From: Fagopyrum homotropicum
Lineage: Eukaryota > Streptophyta > Magnoliopsida > Caryophyllales > Polygonaceae
Assembly (NCBI GenBank): GCA_033239125.1
Contig: BSWB01000003.1
Coordinates: 138,174,320 to 138,238,319, forward strand
DNA: 64,000 bases
Direction: 5' to 3'
The notes under the pieces are model-generated. The model saw nothing but the letters and a program-made list of their open reading frames with translations, was not told where the DNA came from and searched no databases. Made by a program: the position numbers and the translations under genes. Below, piece after piece: positions 32,090 through 43,032 of this stretch; position 1 is the first letter of the stretch; every line of letters starts with the position of its first letter.

Positions 32090-34758
32090 TGTAACGCCCA
32101 GTTTAGACATTTCCCCTCTCGGGTACTTCTATCGATATTTTTTTTTATTATTATAAATTATATTTATATATCTTTTTAAAGTGTTTGAGACAAAAAAAAA
32201 TAATAAATTTTCAAGTATAGTTATATTTTGGTTTACTTTCGGAAAGGTTCGGAAAATCTTCCCGATTCGAAAATCCCGTTCCGTTCGTTTAATCGAGTTA
32301 AATAGCTATATTTCCTTTTACCCCTTTTCTTTTATTTCTTTCCCTTTTTTTTCAATTTTCCTTTTTTCCATTTTTTCATTCCCTCTATCGCTGTCTGATG
32401 AGCAGCCCTACGCTGCACCTACCCCCTCCCAACCCCTTGACCCTCCTGCAAACCGACCCCTCACTCACCTCCCCGACCCCTCGCTCCAGCCGCCTGCAAC
32501 CGACCCCTCCTTTTCCCTCTTGTCTCCTACTGCATCACCCAGCCCCCAGCCTCTCACAGTGACTACTCTCCTTTGCCCCATCTCACAACTCTCTTTCTCT
32601 CCCCCTTTTCCGGATCTCATTCCTCTCTGCAGCTTCTGAGAAACCAAATTCGCAGGAGAGCCACTCCTTTTGGGATCCACCGGAGAAGGGAGTTGAACCA
32701 CCGGAGACGCCAGCGCAGCAATTCCGCCGCCACCTCCTTTCCCCCTTTCTTCTCGCCGGCCGAATTGGGACCCCTTGATGTCGATATCCCCTACAGGTGT
32801 CGCAGCGACGAATTCCCACCGGAGGGCCGCCCTCGTCGCCGCCAGCAAGGAAGTCCCGCCTCTTCCCCTGCCTTCGCCGTCGGAGCACCGTGTCGTGCCG
32901 TCCTGGAAGCGCGCCGCCTCTCATCTCCCCTTCCCTTCCTGCGTGTTTCAAAGGTTGAAGAAACCAGTTTTCAGAATTCAAATCGGGACCCCTTTATTTT
33001 GCTGTAATTACAGTTTGTACCCTATTTTTTTATATTTGCATTTATAGCCCAAATTTCTAGAATTTGCATTTGTCACCTCTGATGAATTAATTACAGTTTT
33101 GGCCCACTCTTTTGGAGATTCCAGTTTATGCCCTGCTGAATTGTATTATTGTAGGCTTGACCTTATATTCTTAAGTTGTGCAGTTTTTCCCTTGGGTATA
33201 AATTATAGCTTGACCCAAAGCTTATTTCGAAAAATGGCCGAGTTTTGTGAGTTTCTTCGTTTCCGGAAAAGTTGATTTCGGATTTTTATCCATGTATATA
33301 AATTTGTATGGATCGTCCCGGAAAGCGTTTTTCTAGTGTTATCCTTGTTTTAAAAGCGGGACTTTCCTTATATTTTATACCCTCGTTGGATTAATTTCGA
33401 GTTATGACTCAAGGGTTTAATTTTGGGTTTTTAGCGTTGCTTTTGAAAATGAGTTTACCTTAGAAGTATATATCTTATATATTACGATCAAATTTAGCGT
33501 ATTAGCTAAATTTGTGTAGCTTTGGCTTAGGTCCGGAAGCGCCCGATATAGACCAACGAATCCATTCTCGACGTCCGTAGATCATCTTCAACCTTGGATC
33601 ATGTGTGAGTACCTTCTTCCTCGATCTAGTTATGTTTAGTGTTAGAATCATGCTAGGTTGGATATAGCATAACTTAGGGCAAATGCCAAGTAGTGGCCTT
33701 GAACCGTGTATGGTTGTTGGATAGTTTATGAGTTTTTGTCGAGTTATGTTTGGTACGATCTTAGGACGATCTTTGAGATTAGGAGTTGGAGCTAGCATGC
33801 TAGGGTGTGACCTCATATAGGTTTTGGGAGACTATAAGCCCGATGCTTCTCGCTTATCAGTTAGTTATTGATTATCGTGCCTTGTCATGAACAGGCTTTG
33901 GTTATTTTCCTACGGGAAGTGAGATTGGTTTTTAGCTAGCTTTGAAACGAGGTAAGTCCTCGGACTTACTTAGCCGCTTTTATGCATTATTTGGATACAT
34001 TATGGTGGTGTGTGCTTTATCGCTTTCGATCATGAAACCGGATTAGGATTACTTGACTATATATATTATTTGGCCCATTGTTACTATTATTATCGGGCGG
34101 TGACATCACCGCTCAGTTTCCCGAGGGAGACTGGGGGGATCTCTGCGACCAGGCCATACACGGTATACGGGCGGGCTTCTTCATCACTCCCTCAGGGTAT
34201 ACGGGTTGGGCGCCGCCACACTCCTGTTGGTTACACGGGGACAGAGGCGAGAGTTATAAGACTCTCGTGTCACACTTGAACGAATGAATTAGATATGGAA
34301 TAACATAAAAAGATAATAAGTAACGGATGTGTATGTTTATAATCATGTTGTGTGTTTGTGTTCCTATGTGTGTTTGTGCCATATTATTCTTATAATGCCT
34401 AGAATGTGAGCTAACGGTTTTATACCGATTGTTGTAGTTGATGTGCAGGATAGGATGTGGCCGAGTGATCCGGAGGAGTGGGCAGCCGGGGTTCCGTACA
34501 TCTTAGGTTGTTTTGGGTTTTGGAGTCTTTGTGTTGTTGTTATTGTATATTATGTTGATGTTGTTGTAAGGACGGCTGAAGTCTTTCATTTCTTTTATTT
34601 TCGGGTTTCATAACATTGCATAAAAATGTATTTCAGTTTTGGCCTTTATTTGTGCCTTGTTGCAAGATCCGGTGAAATTGTTGTCAGGCTAAGGGTCGGG
34701 ACCCATTGTGAGGTCCCAACCCGTAGCATCCCGAGTCCCGCGGATTCGGGGTGTTACA
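32090..34758 (+). repeat. E LTR3, diverged 5' half
   Basis: 2,669 bp, from TGTAACGCCC to GGGGTGTTACA. The first ~1.4 kb resembles LTR1/LTR2 only loosely (similar plan: AT-rich, CCGTTC word, GC-rich leader at about 32400-32960), whereas from about 33480 it aligns closely with them. It therefore belongs to a different subfamily or is a recombinant. The right flank is a 48-bp tandem repeat of LTR X', so no target duplication can be defined. Confidence 0.85.
34100..34273 (+). ncRNA. Structured LTR-intron module, E LTR3
   Basis: Closing stem GTGACA/TGTCAC. The terminal hairpin is CGAGAGT with ACTCTCG, a compensatory change on both sides relative to CAAGAGT/ACTCTTG in LTR1 and LTR2. The donor hairpin GTAAGTCCTCGGACTTAC is at 33952-33969, CTAAC at 34411-34415, and the acceptor ends at 34437. 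Confidence 0.68.
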
Positions 34759-36892
34759 CACGCTCCAGCCCTCTGCTTCCATTCTGCGTTTCCTTTCTTC
34801 TGCACACACGCTCCAGCCTCTGCTTCTATTCTGCGTTCCTTACCTTCTGCACACGTCCAGCCGTTCCAGGCGTAGGAAGCACCCTGGGAGAAGCCAACGT
34901 ACCTCACGCAGCTTCTGTATATTTCGGTAAGGGTCAATATACCTTTCATTTTCACCTCTTCGATTAGTCGTTCATGAGTACTCACATCTCCGTACCTGCG
35001 ATGACAACTCCATCTCGACCACTCCGTGACAGTAGCGAGGCTGGAAGGAGTTGGTCAATCAGTGTAGTAATAGAGCCAAGCCGAACCTGCTTCTCCTCCT
35101 GAATCGTCACGCCAAGGGAGCCAGAAGGGCATCCGGAACTGTGTTGAAGACGCCTCAGCCCAGTAGAGGTTGAAGAGGTGAGTCATCGTTTCTGCAGTCC
35201 GAATTCTTGCATCTAGAAGTTAGTGTATAATCTTATGTTTGTATACTATTTCCGTAATGCTAGAATGATGAACTACTGTAGTCGGACTTGAACATGGGTT
35301 AGGTTGACCTTGTGTAGCTGCTGAGTATATAGACCTACGGATAGGAACAAAGGACTGCTGTAAGTATGAATAATAGAAATAAGGGGGCTGCTGTAAATTC
35401 ATTTATTCCTTCAGCTTTGGACTCATAAACTGCCTATCTTGTCGGCCAATTATTGAACGTTTGGATAAAGATCCACCGTTGAATTTTGGATATGTTGTAG
35501 ATGGATATATGTAGTTTAGCATATTAAAATTTGAGAAGAAATGAACGGTCGGATTGAAAGTTATTAGCTCCCGAAGTTAGGTAGTTGAGCAGTTTGGTAA
35601 ACTTAAGTTTTTGGCTAAGTATAGGAATTTTGAGTGAAGTAGCCAACTTCGTGAATTATTATAAAAATATTGGCTGAACAGTTTAGAGAAATTCTTTCTC
35701 CTATGGTTATATAGAACCTCATAGATGATCTAGAGATTTAATTCGGAATTATTATAAACTGTTAAGAATTTTATATTTAGAACCGAAGTTAAACCTTTAC
35801 GATTCTTCCGGAAAATAGAAACATAGGAAAAATGTCAGTTTGGAACCAAATAAAATATTAGGAGTTAGAATATAATTTTAGAACCTCAAATAGGAGTTTA
35901 GACATGAATTTTAGAGTTTTCGAGAAAATCGGAACCAAGGGTAAAATGGTCATTTTACCCTAAACTAATACTGTAACTAGTATGTCTTAATACCTTATTC
36001 GATCTTAGAAGTTTCAGACTTCTATCTACGTGAGAGTGTGCTAATACACTTATCGCCTTTGACAGGCAACTGAGTGGTTACAGTTTACAGAGCGAGTGGT
36101 TTATAAAGAGTCGAGCTTTATAACAGGTAAGTCCTTTGGGCTTACTTAGCTGACTACTAAATATGAGTATAAATGATGATGGTGGTGTGTGATTGATATG
36201 TTAGAGAGATAGGTTGTGATATATAATTACCGACCTATATTTTGGCCTAAGAGTAACGGGCGGTGGCATTCTGCTCAGTAGCTCGCGGGGCGCTGGGGGT
36301 TTCTTTCGGGACTAGTCCATACATGGTTTGTAGTGATGCTACCAATGGAAGTCAGCTAGACCTACACCAGTTGGATAAGAAATGGAGACGAGAACTAATA
36401 ATAATTCTCGTGCCACAACGTAAATTGAATAATATGAATTACTTAAATAATAGATAATAATTGGTTGAGTGCCAGCATGATGTTTGTTTATTTTTGTTTC
36501 TGCTTGTGCTTGTGTTGTTATCATTTTGCTTATATTTGGATAGTTAGCTAACTGTTGATATGTTGTTTAGACTTGACATAGGTTAGAGCAGATGCCGAGT
36601 GACAAATGGTAGTGGTCCGCCGGGGTATCGTACTTTAGGACGTTTTACAGTTTTTGCATTTGTGGGTTTTACAGTTGAACATTGTTTCCTTTCGTACTTT
36701 GTTATATTCCGTTTTCCGGCTGTAGTCGATCTGGTCACATTCATGCATTATTAAGAACTATTTTATAATTTCTGATTTTCCTTATCTGTGCCTTGTTGTA
36801 AGATCTCGTTAAGTTGTTGTCAAACTAAGGTCGGGACCCACTGTGCGGTCCTAACCAGTAACTCCCTAAGTTGTAAAATTTGGGGTGTTACA
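34759..36892 (+). mobile_element. LTR X', 5'-truncated
   Basis: Begins inside an LTR, at a 48-bp tandem repeat (CACGCTCCAGCC units, to about 34873), and ends in the family terminus TTTGGGGTGTTACA. It resembles the minus-strand LTR H at 51954-55214, including the stretch near 35400-35700. It is followed directly by another X-type LTR fragment, into which X' probably inserted. Its own beginning was lost at the junction with array E. Confidence 0.8.
36263..36416 (+). ncRNA. Structured LTR-intron module, X'
   Basis: Closing stem GTGGCA with TGCCAC, the G-C version of the E/F pair. Hairpin 1 is at 36276-36295 (CAGTAGC with GCGCTG). The terminal hairpin is CGAGAA with TTCTCG. The donor GTAAGTCC at 36127 pairs with GGGCTTAC (to 36145, one G-T pair), CTAAC is at 36548-36552 and the acceptor TTTAG ends at 36570. 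Confidence 0.68.
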
Positions 36893-37559
36893 TATAGTTA
36901 TATTTTAGTAATAATTATACCGACATATACCTTGGCCTAAGAGTAACGGGCGGTGGCATTCTGCTCAGTAGCCTGAGGGCGTTGGGGTTTCTTTAGGGAT
37001 TAGTCCACACTCGGTTTGTAGTGATGCTACCGGCGGAGGTAAGCTAGACCTACACCGGTTGGATAAGGAACGGAGGCAAGAACTCTTAAGATTCTTGTGC
37101 CACAACTTTAAAACGGAATAAAGTGAATCACCTAAGCTATCAGATAATAACCAAATTGTTTGCCAGCATGTTGGGTGTTTATATTACCTTGTTTGTGTTT
37201 ATGCTATCCTTATTTTGCTTATATTTGGATTATTAGCTAACGGTTTATCCGTGTTGTAGATTTGTAGAGATAGACAGTTGTAGAGAGATCCGGAACGGAT
37301 GGTCAGCCGGGGCCACGTACTCATTGGATGGGGACGGGGGAGTCTCCCATACAACATGCATGTTATGTATATGTATATGTTTTGTAAGGCTGTCACATGT
37401 GTACATTCATACAATAAAAATATTATGTTTTGAAATTGTTTTAAGTACATTTGTGCCTTGTTGTATGATCCAATTAATGTTGTTGTTAAACCAAGGTCGG
37501 GACCCATTGTGAGGTCCTAACCAGTAGCTCCCCGAGTGCTGAGAACTTGGGGTGTTACA
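36893..37559 (+). mobile_element. LTR X right part, copy B
   Basis: Starts in the middle of an X-type LTR (compare the H LTR near 52610) because X' lies to its left. It ends CTTGGGGTGTTACA at 37559. Its last 162 bases equal 1-162, and the same segment S follows both. The acceptor-like TTGTAG ends at 37259, with CTAAC at 37237-37241. Confidence 0.85.
36953..37103 (+). ncRNA. Structured LTR-intron module, X
   Basis: Closing stem GTGGCA (36953-36958) with TGCCAC (37098-37103). Hairpin 1 is CAGTAGCC with GGCGTTG (36966-36984). The terminal hairpin is CAAGAA with TTCTTG. The donor lies in the missing left part of this LTR. Confidence 0.65.
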
Positions 37560-38385
37560 TTAGTCAAATCCCTGTATAACATTGCCAAAACATCTTGTCC
37601 AGCCTATTTGACGTACAAGAAATTATTATGGGTATCAAATGTGTGTGAAATAAAGTGAAATTATAAAAAAGGTACAAAATTATAAATGCTAAAAGAAACA
37701 CAAGGTAGAAATATGAAAATTTTCGCTTTCATCCCATAAGTTGGTGTGCGTTGGTTGACTATTATACATAATCTTCAACCTCTTCATACTCAATTTTCAT
37801 CTTCAACCTCCGCTTTGTTATGTTAACCGAATACTTGTATTGAGTCGAAGATGATGAAAAAGCTCAATCTTCACCTTCATTTCTTTCATTTTGAGTAACC
37901 GAACGGACTCTAATCTACATGAAGGTATGCTGGTTGATTGTGCATGAAATCGGCAAGGCGGCGATGCTATAATAGGCGGCGGTTGTGTAGCGTCGCGACA
38001 AATGGGGATTGTGGCGGCCCAAACCGGAATTTGGCAATACATCTTACTTGCCGGATTACAGTTGATCCCTTGAATGGATGAAATAAGTTAGATAAACCAC
38101 ATAAGTAGAGGAATAATTGTATGTGTAAAGGGTAATAGGGAAATTTTTAATGCTATTGTCACTTAAATATGAATTGAATTGTATTTTGGGTGAATTGAGT
38201 AACCAAACATTTTTCAGTTTTGGATTTAGTAATTAGACCCATAATATTTTTCTATTGGGTTAATGTAACCTGTTTTTTTTTACCGTTCAAACACACTTCC
38301 GAATTAGGGTTCTTATGCTCCCCTTCTCTCTTCGGGTACTTGTCTCTCCTGTCTTGAGACCACTAGGGAGAACCTTCACTCTTCT
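37560..38385. other. Segment S, copy B: no gene seen
   Basis: The duplicate of 163-957, with the same AT-rich, non-coding appearance. Differences are scattered substitutions and a few short indels. Confidence 0.6.
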
Positions 38386-39084
38386 TTGTCATCCCCGGTG
38401 ACCCACGCCGCCTTGTTGCCGCCGCTTCACCACCTCCGTCTCCGTCTCATCTCGCCGAGAAGAGTCTTATCGGATCCGCCTGTGTGCCTCTCGCCACAAG
38501 CAACATTTGGGTCCAAAAACCCTTCCTATCACGGCCGAGAAGTTGTGGAGGGCACTCTTGACCTTTTTCTTGCAACCTTCGCAGTGGATTCGGACTCTCA
38601 AGTGCCATGTCTACAATCAAGTCAAATAACAAGAAGATTAGACGATTTGTTGATGACCATATACATAGATACGGAGATGGGCGTACTAACAAGGGCTCAT
38701 GGTAGTGAAACAAGGACTGTTGTTCTCAATGGTCTAGATGCCTCCTACCAGTCCATTATCGATGTTGTTCATGCTAGGGACACACCAATTCCGTTCGAAG
38801 AGCTTCACAAGAAACTTATCAACAAGGAGCTCCAATTGAAGGTCTCAACAACACCTCCCTCGGCACCTGCTACAGCCTTCATTGCTCGATCAGTAGGAAA
38901 GAACAAGCATACGAGCGTTGTAACTCAAGTTGGAATCCTTCATGACCACAACAGTCCTTACACCCAAATGACCCTACCATACTTGCTCGTCCCTTCCTGG
39001 GCAGGCGTCAGCGATACTGTGAACGAGGCTTTGTGTGAGTTATTCAGTTCGGGTATCTTCATTTGTCTTAGATGCAAACCCTAA
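38386..39084 (+). pseudogene. Uninterrupted chimeric ORF with copia-gag-like part
   Basis: 232 residues. The first ~120 have no recognised family. A copia-Gag (UBN2-like) stretch follows (VVLNGLDASYQSIID, then FEELHKKLINKELQL), then about 80 residues of unknown type ending LRCKP. It includes the Athila empty site at 38907-38911. It lacks the rest of a copia Gag and any Pol. The 23-bp word at 38692-38714 recurs at about 39200-39222, so the copia-like part lies between direct repeats. Probably not a working gene. Confidence 0.45.
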
Positions 39085-39264
39085 CCTCACGTAGAAAATT
39101 TTGGTATGTATATGGTACGATGGGGGAGGGTGTTTGTCACATATATTTGATTTCAGCAGGTTTGGAATGGACGATGATGACGTGCCTGGGTTGGATACTA
39201 GGGCTCATGGTAGTGAAACAAGTTTTCGGAACTGCACAGTTAACGAAGCATTACTTAGAATGTG

Positions 39265-39725
39265 CATTTTCTGGTATGATCTTATATGAAATTTTCTGGC
39301 ATGAAAATTTTGGTATGAAAATTTTGGTACAAAAATTTGGTTTGAAAATTATAATATGAAAATTCTGGTATTAAAATTCTGTTATAAAAATCTTGGTAAG
39401 AAAATTACGGTATGAAACATCTAGTATGACAATTCTAGTATGTTTCTAGTATGAAAATTCTGGTATAAATTTTCTAGTATGAAACTCTTACTAGAAAATA
39501 AAAAAGAAAAAAAATTAAAAAAGGCAAAAACAAAACAAAAAAAAATAAAAACAAAAGTCAGAATTCTTTTTACGTAACAAACTCACCATATACATGTATG
39601 TTTCTTTTTTTTTAAATATAGAGTTACTTTCTTTTACCTACCATTAATGAAAGTTATAAAAATTAAAGGGGTACAGTTACCAAAAGAAAATAGAAAAGGG
39701 TCTATTTGGACAAATTCTTTTTTGT
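39265..39725 (+). repeat. Foldback-like repeat, left arm, copy B
   Basis: The outer part consists of TTCTGGTATGAAAA-type tandem units (39265-39490). The inner part (about 39545-39725, with TTACCTACCATTAATGAAAG and GGGGTACAG) is complementary to 40008-40170. The A-rich run between them faces a T-rich run in the right arm. Confidence 0.7.
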
Positions 39726-40007
39726 ATTTTGCCGATAAAATGGTAGTTTTCCTTTATTTTGTCTTTATAATTACATAAAAAGGCTAAATGTTTCATGAAT
39801 ACAAAATTTAGTTGATATTTATAGGGGCGAATACAAGTCTTAAATCCTTCGTCCCGCTAGACTTGTCTCTTATATACTAAAATTTTAGTTTAAATATATA
39901 TAAAGTTGAATCCCTAGCCCAAAAAATTAGTTATATATTTATAAAAAAATAATTATACATACCTAAATTAACAAATAGACATTTATATAAAACTAAAAAA
40001 CAAAGGG
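39726..40007. other. Loop of the foldback-like repeat
   Basis: About 280 bp of AT-rich sequence between the inverted arms, with no ORF. It is absent from copy A together with the inner left arm. Confidence 0.55.
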
Positions 40008-40414
40008 AGAATTTGACATACTAGGCTTTTTTGAGTTTTTGTTTAAGAAAATGTACCCCAAATTTTTTACCACTTTCATTTAATAGTAGGTAAAAAATAT
40101 TAACCCTTCTATTTAGAAAGAAAGAATAAATGATGTTAGTTATTTGTTATATAAGTATAAGTTTTAATTTTTAATTGCTGAATTTGTTTCTTTTATTATT
40201 TTTCTTGCCTTTTTTTAATTTATTTTTTAATTTATTTTTTAATTTATTTTTTATTTTCTGAACTGAATTTCTCATACCGGAATTTCTCATACCAGAAATT
40301 TCATACCAGAAATTTCATACGAAAATTAGAAACCAGAAATTATATACCAGAAATTGAATACCAGAAATTAAATACCAGAAATTATATACCAGAAATTAAA
40401 TACCAGAAATTTCA
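40008..40414 (+). repeat. Foldback-like repeat, right arm, copy B (first part)
   Basis: The inner part mirrors 39545-39725. The outer part is ATACCAGAAATTTC/ATACCAGAAATTAA units. It is interrupted at 40415 by element F and resumes at 50440. Confidence 0.75.
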
Positions 40415-40869
40415 TGTAATAACCGAAAATTTTAAACTCCGTTTAATAATGAAGCCAACCGGAATTCGACCCGTCAACTTTTAATCCTGTAAAATAAAAT
40501 GAAACGAAAAGTAATTTCTATCATTTTTATGCAATCTCGTTTTACATAAAATGATAAACGTGTAACCGGAAATAATTCCGTACTTTTAAATAAAATAAAA
40601 TAGCGGTTTCAGACGAATAACGATCCAGATATCCTTTCATATTAGTAAGTGAGTAGATCCGGCCCATTTTTGTTCTGACCCATACAACTCAGCCGGCCCA
40701 ACATAAGCAGCCCACCACTAATCCTAAACCTAATTAATTAACCCTAATCCTAACCTAATTAGCCTAACTTATCCCACCTACTACCGTCTCCTGCTTCTCT
40801 CTCTCGCAACCGGAACAGACACAGCAGCAGCCCTCTTCCGTCTTCCCCTACAGCCGACGCCGCCACGCT

Positions 40870-41535
40870 GTGCCCTCCCGCCTCCCTCTTCGCCGGCGAC
40901 AGCAGCCGCTAGGTGAGCATTCTTCTCCGTCCATCTCTCCTCTTCCTCTCTCATTGCCAAACTGCAGCCATCCTACCCTTTGCTACACATTCAACCGCAA
41001 GTCGCACCTCCGTCCTCTTCTTCTCTGTACGAAGGCAGCAGCAGCAACACGAGCCACCGCGCCGCCTCTGACTTCAGCGCCGATACAGAGCATCGCCGGA
41101 GCCCTCAGTAGCTTCAAACCTTCCTTCCCGTTGGAGACAGGTAAATCGACCATCTTCTACTCCGCCGCCAACACCACATGTCGGGGACGCAAGGGACACG
41201 CTTCGTCTCGCCTTTGCTGCGAGCCGGGAGAGTCGAGCCGCTTGGTGTGTCACGCCGAGTTACTTCCAGCCTGCTACAGCCCACGAACAACCGGGACTCC
41301 TACTGCTCGTGAGTCGGACCCTCTTCCCGGACGCCGGAGACTGCATAAACCGGCGGGAGAAACCACACCCGGCCCTTGTAGACGGACCCCGACAACACCG
41401 CATCCTAGCACCGTTTGCCGACATTTCGAGTTGCCATCGCTGAAGATTGGATCGTACTTTAATCGGGACTACTTCGATCGACCCGGCCACCGTCTGCTCC
41501 TCTGCAAAGACGCGACTAGGGTGCTGTATTGGTGA
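40870..41535 (+). other. Long open frame inside the F LTR leader
   Basis: 221 codons rich in Ser, Pro, Arg and Ala, with no recognised domain. Part of it (METGKSTIFYSAANTTCRG onward) is also open in the 3' LTR at 47563-47967, which is expected from LTR identity. GC- and pyrimidine-rich composition can keep frames open by chance. I list it because it is the longest frame in the element; I do not claim a protein. Confidence 0.2.
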
Positions 41536-42415
41536 GCCTCCTTCGTCTTTGCAGTATAGTTATACTTGTACCTTGGTATAAATTGCAGTTATATATAAGT
41601 ATATACATTAGTATATATGTGTATATATATATGTATGTATAAGTGTAAGGGAATAGATAAGTATACGAAGATTGGTATCGGTTCAATGAGTGCTGAGTAT
41701 GTGTAGGTATATATACGTGTAAGGGTACTGAATGTATATAGGTAGACGTAAGAATTGAAAGATAAATATTTATTTAAGTAGAAATACCGTGTATATATAT
41801 ATACGTACATATATAAATATGAAATATGAGATGAGAGTTACAAGTGTATATATATGAATAAATAGAGCGTGTATACATAAGTATATACACAAAGGAGAGA
41901 AGGTAACGTATATATATACTTATATACATGAGTATAAGTGTAGAATAATAACCGGGAGAGACTGATGTCGTTTTCTTGACGAGTGTTTGAGATTTAACCT
42001 CATAACCTTTATTAAGCTAACCTTGAGAACTAGATTATGGACATAGGTTCTAAAAGAAAATATTATAACTAAATGATAGACTTTGAGAATTTTCGGCACA
42101 AAGGGTAAAATGGTCTTTTACCGTAAGAGAGATTTTTCCGTAATTCCTTCGCATGAGGTTGGACATGTGGATGTGATTTTGATCCACATGCCTTATTTGA
42201 CAGGCGTTTGAGTTACCACGAGTTCGGACCGAGTTGAGATTTGAGAAAACGATTTTTTTGATCAAGGTAAGTCCTTGCGACTTACTTAGCTGGTTTCTGG
42301 ATATTAGTTGGGTGATGATGGTTGTGTGTGTACAATGTGTGTTATAATAAATAACAACTTGTTAGGACGACCGTGATTATTATGTTTTAAGGCCCAAGTG
42401 TATGTATAACGGGCC

Positions 42416-42555
42416 GTGACAACACTGCCCAGCTCTGCCAGGAGACTGGGAGGTTCTCTATACCCAGACCATATAGGTACACGGTGAGATGCATCGGATC
42501 CACTCCTGATGGGTACACGGGGGCGGAGGCGAGGTTTGGGAATCCCTCGTGTCAC
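42416..42555 (+). ncRNA. Structured LTR-intron module, F 5' LTR
   Basis: Closing stem GTGACA/TGTCAC. Hairpin 1 is CCCAG with CTGGG (42428-42450). The terminal hairpin is CGAGG with CCTCG. The donor GTAAGTC at 42267 pairs with GACTTAC (to 42285), the branch-like CTAAT is at 42681-42685, and the acceptor TTTTAG ends at 42707 (alternative ACAG at 42715). Confidence 0.68.
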
Positions 42556-43032
42556 AAAATAAGTATCATTAGAGTGAATGACTTAAATGAAGATAATAAA
42601 TGGATTGTTTGAAAGCATGATGAGTGTTTATTATATGTGTGTGTGTGCTATTATTATTCTTCAAATGTTTAGATAACTAGCTAATGGTTGTTTTGTTGTG
42701 GTTTTAGTTTTACAGCATGTTAGAACAACAGCTGAGTGATCCGGAAGTAGTGGTCAGCCGGGTCTCCGTACTCTTTAGAGTGGGGGTTTGGGTTGTTGCT
42801 TTGTTGTTTTGCCTTTTGTTAAGACAGTTAGTCTTTTCCGTTGTTTAAGTACGATAGGCTGTTAGACTTTGTTGCATTCATCCTTTTTACAAATAAATTT
42901 AATGAATTTCGGTTTTTTCTTATTTGTGTCTTGTTGCAAGATCCTAGTAATATTGTTGTCAAACTGAGGTCGGGACCCATTGTGAGGTCCTAACTAGTAA
43001 TATCCCGGGTTCTGAGAATCCGGGGTGTTACA

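Larger units (their letters stand above)
15881..34758 (+). mobile_element. Array E: three LTRs and two interiors, recombined
   Basis: The order is LTR1 (15881-21896), interior 1 (21897-25480), LTR2 (25481-28360), interior 2 (28361-32089), LTR3 (32090-34758). Each interior begins with a tRNA-Met primer site and ends with the AAGTTTCGGGACGAAACTT hairpin and a purine tract. The five bases left of LTR1 (TTTAA) and right of LTR3 (CACGC) differ, so the ends do not come from one insertion. LTR1 and LTR2 are nearly identical; LTR3 differs strongly over its first ~1.4 kb. I infer unequal recombination between two elements. Confidence 0.88.
40415..43032 (+). repeat. F 5' LTR
   Basis: 2,618 bp, from TGTAATAACC to CCGGGGTGTTACA. 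An inverted repeat (ATCATTTTTATG, then ACATAAAATGAT, 40519-40556) lies near its start. A GC-rich leader-like stretch (about 40790-41535) holds a 221-codon frame, and a TATATA/GTATAC-rich tract follows (about 41585-41940). Donor-like sites TAGGTGAGC (about 40911) and CAGGTAAAT (about 41140) precede the masked donor at 42267. Confidence 0.92.

Noticed and set aside
37324..37512. Small frames on both strands of LTR X
   Set aside because: They overlap the conserved LTR end and are shared, inverted, with LTR H at 52098-52334; structure, not coding, is conserved.
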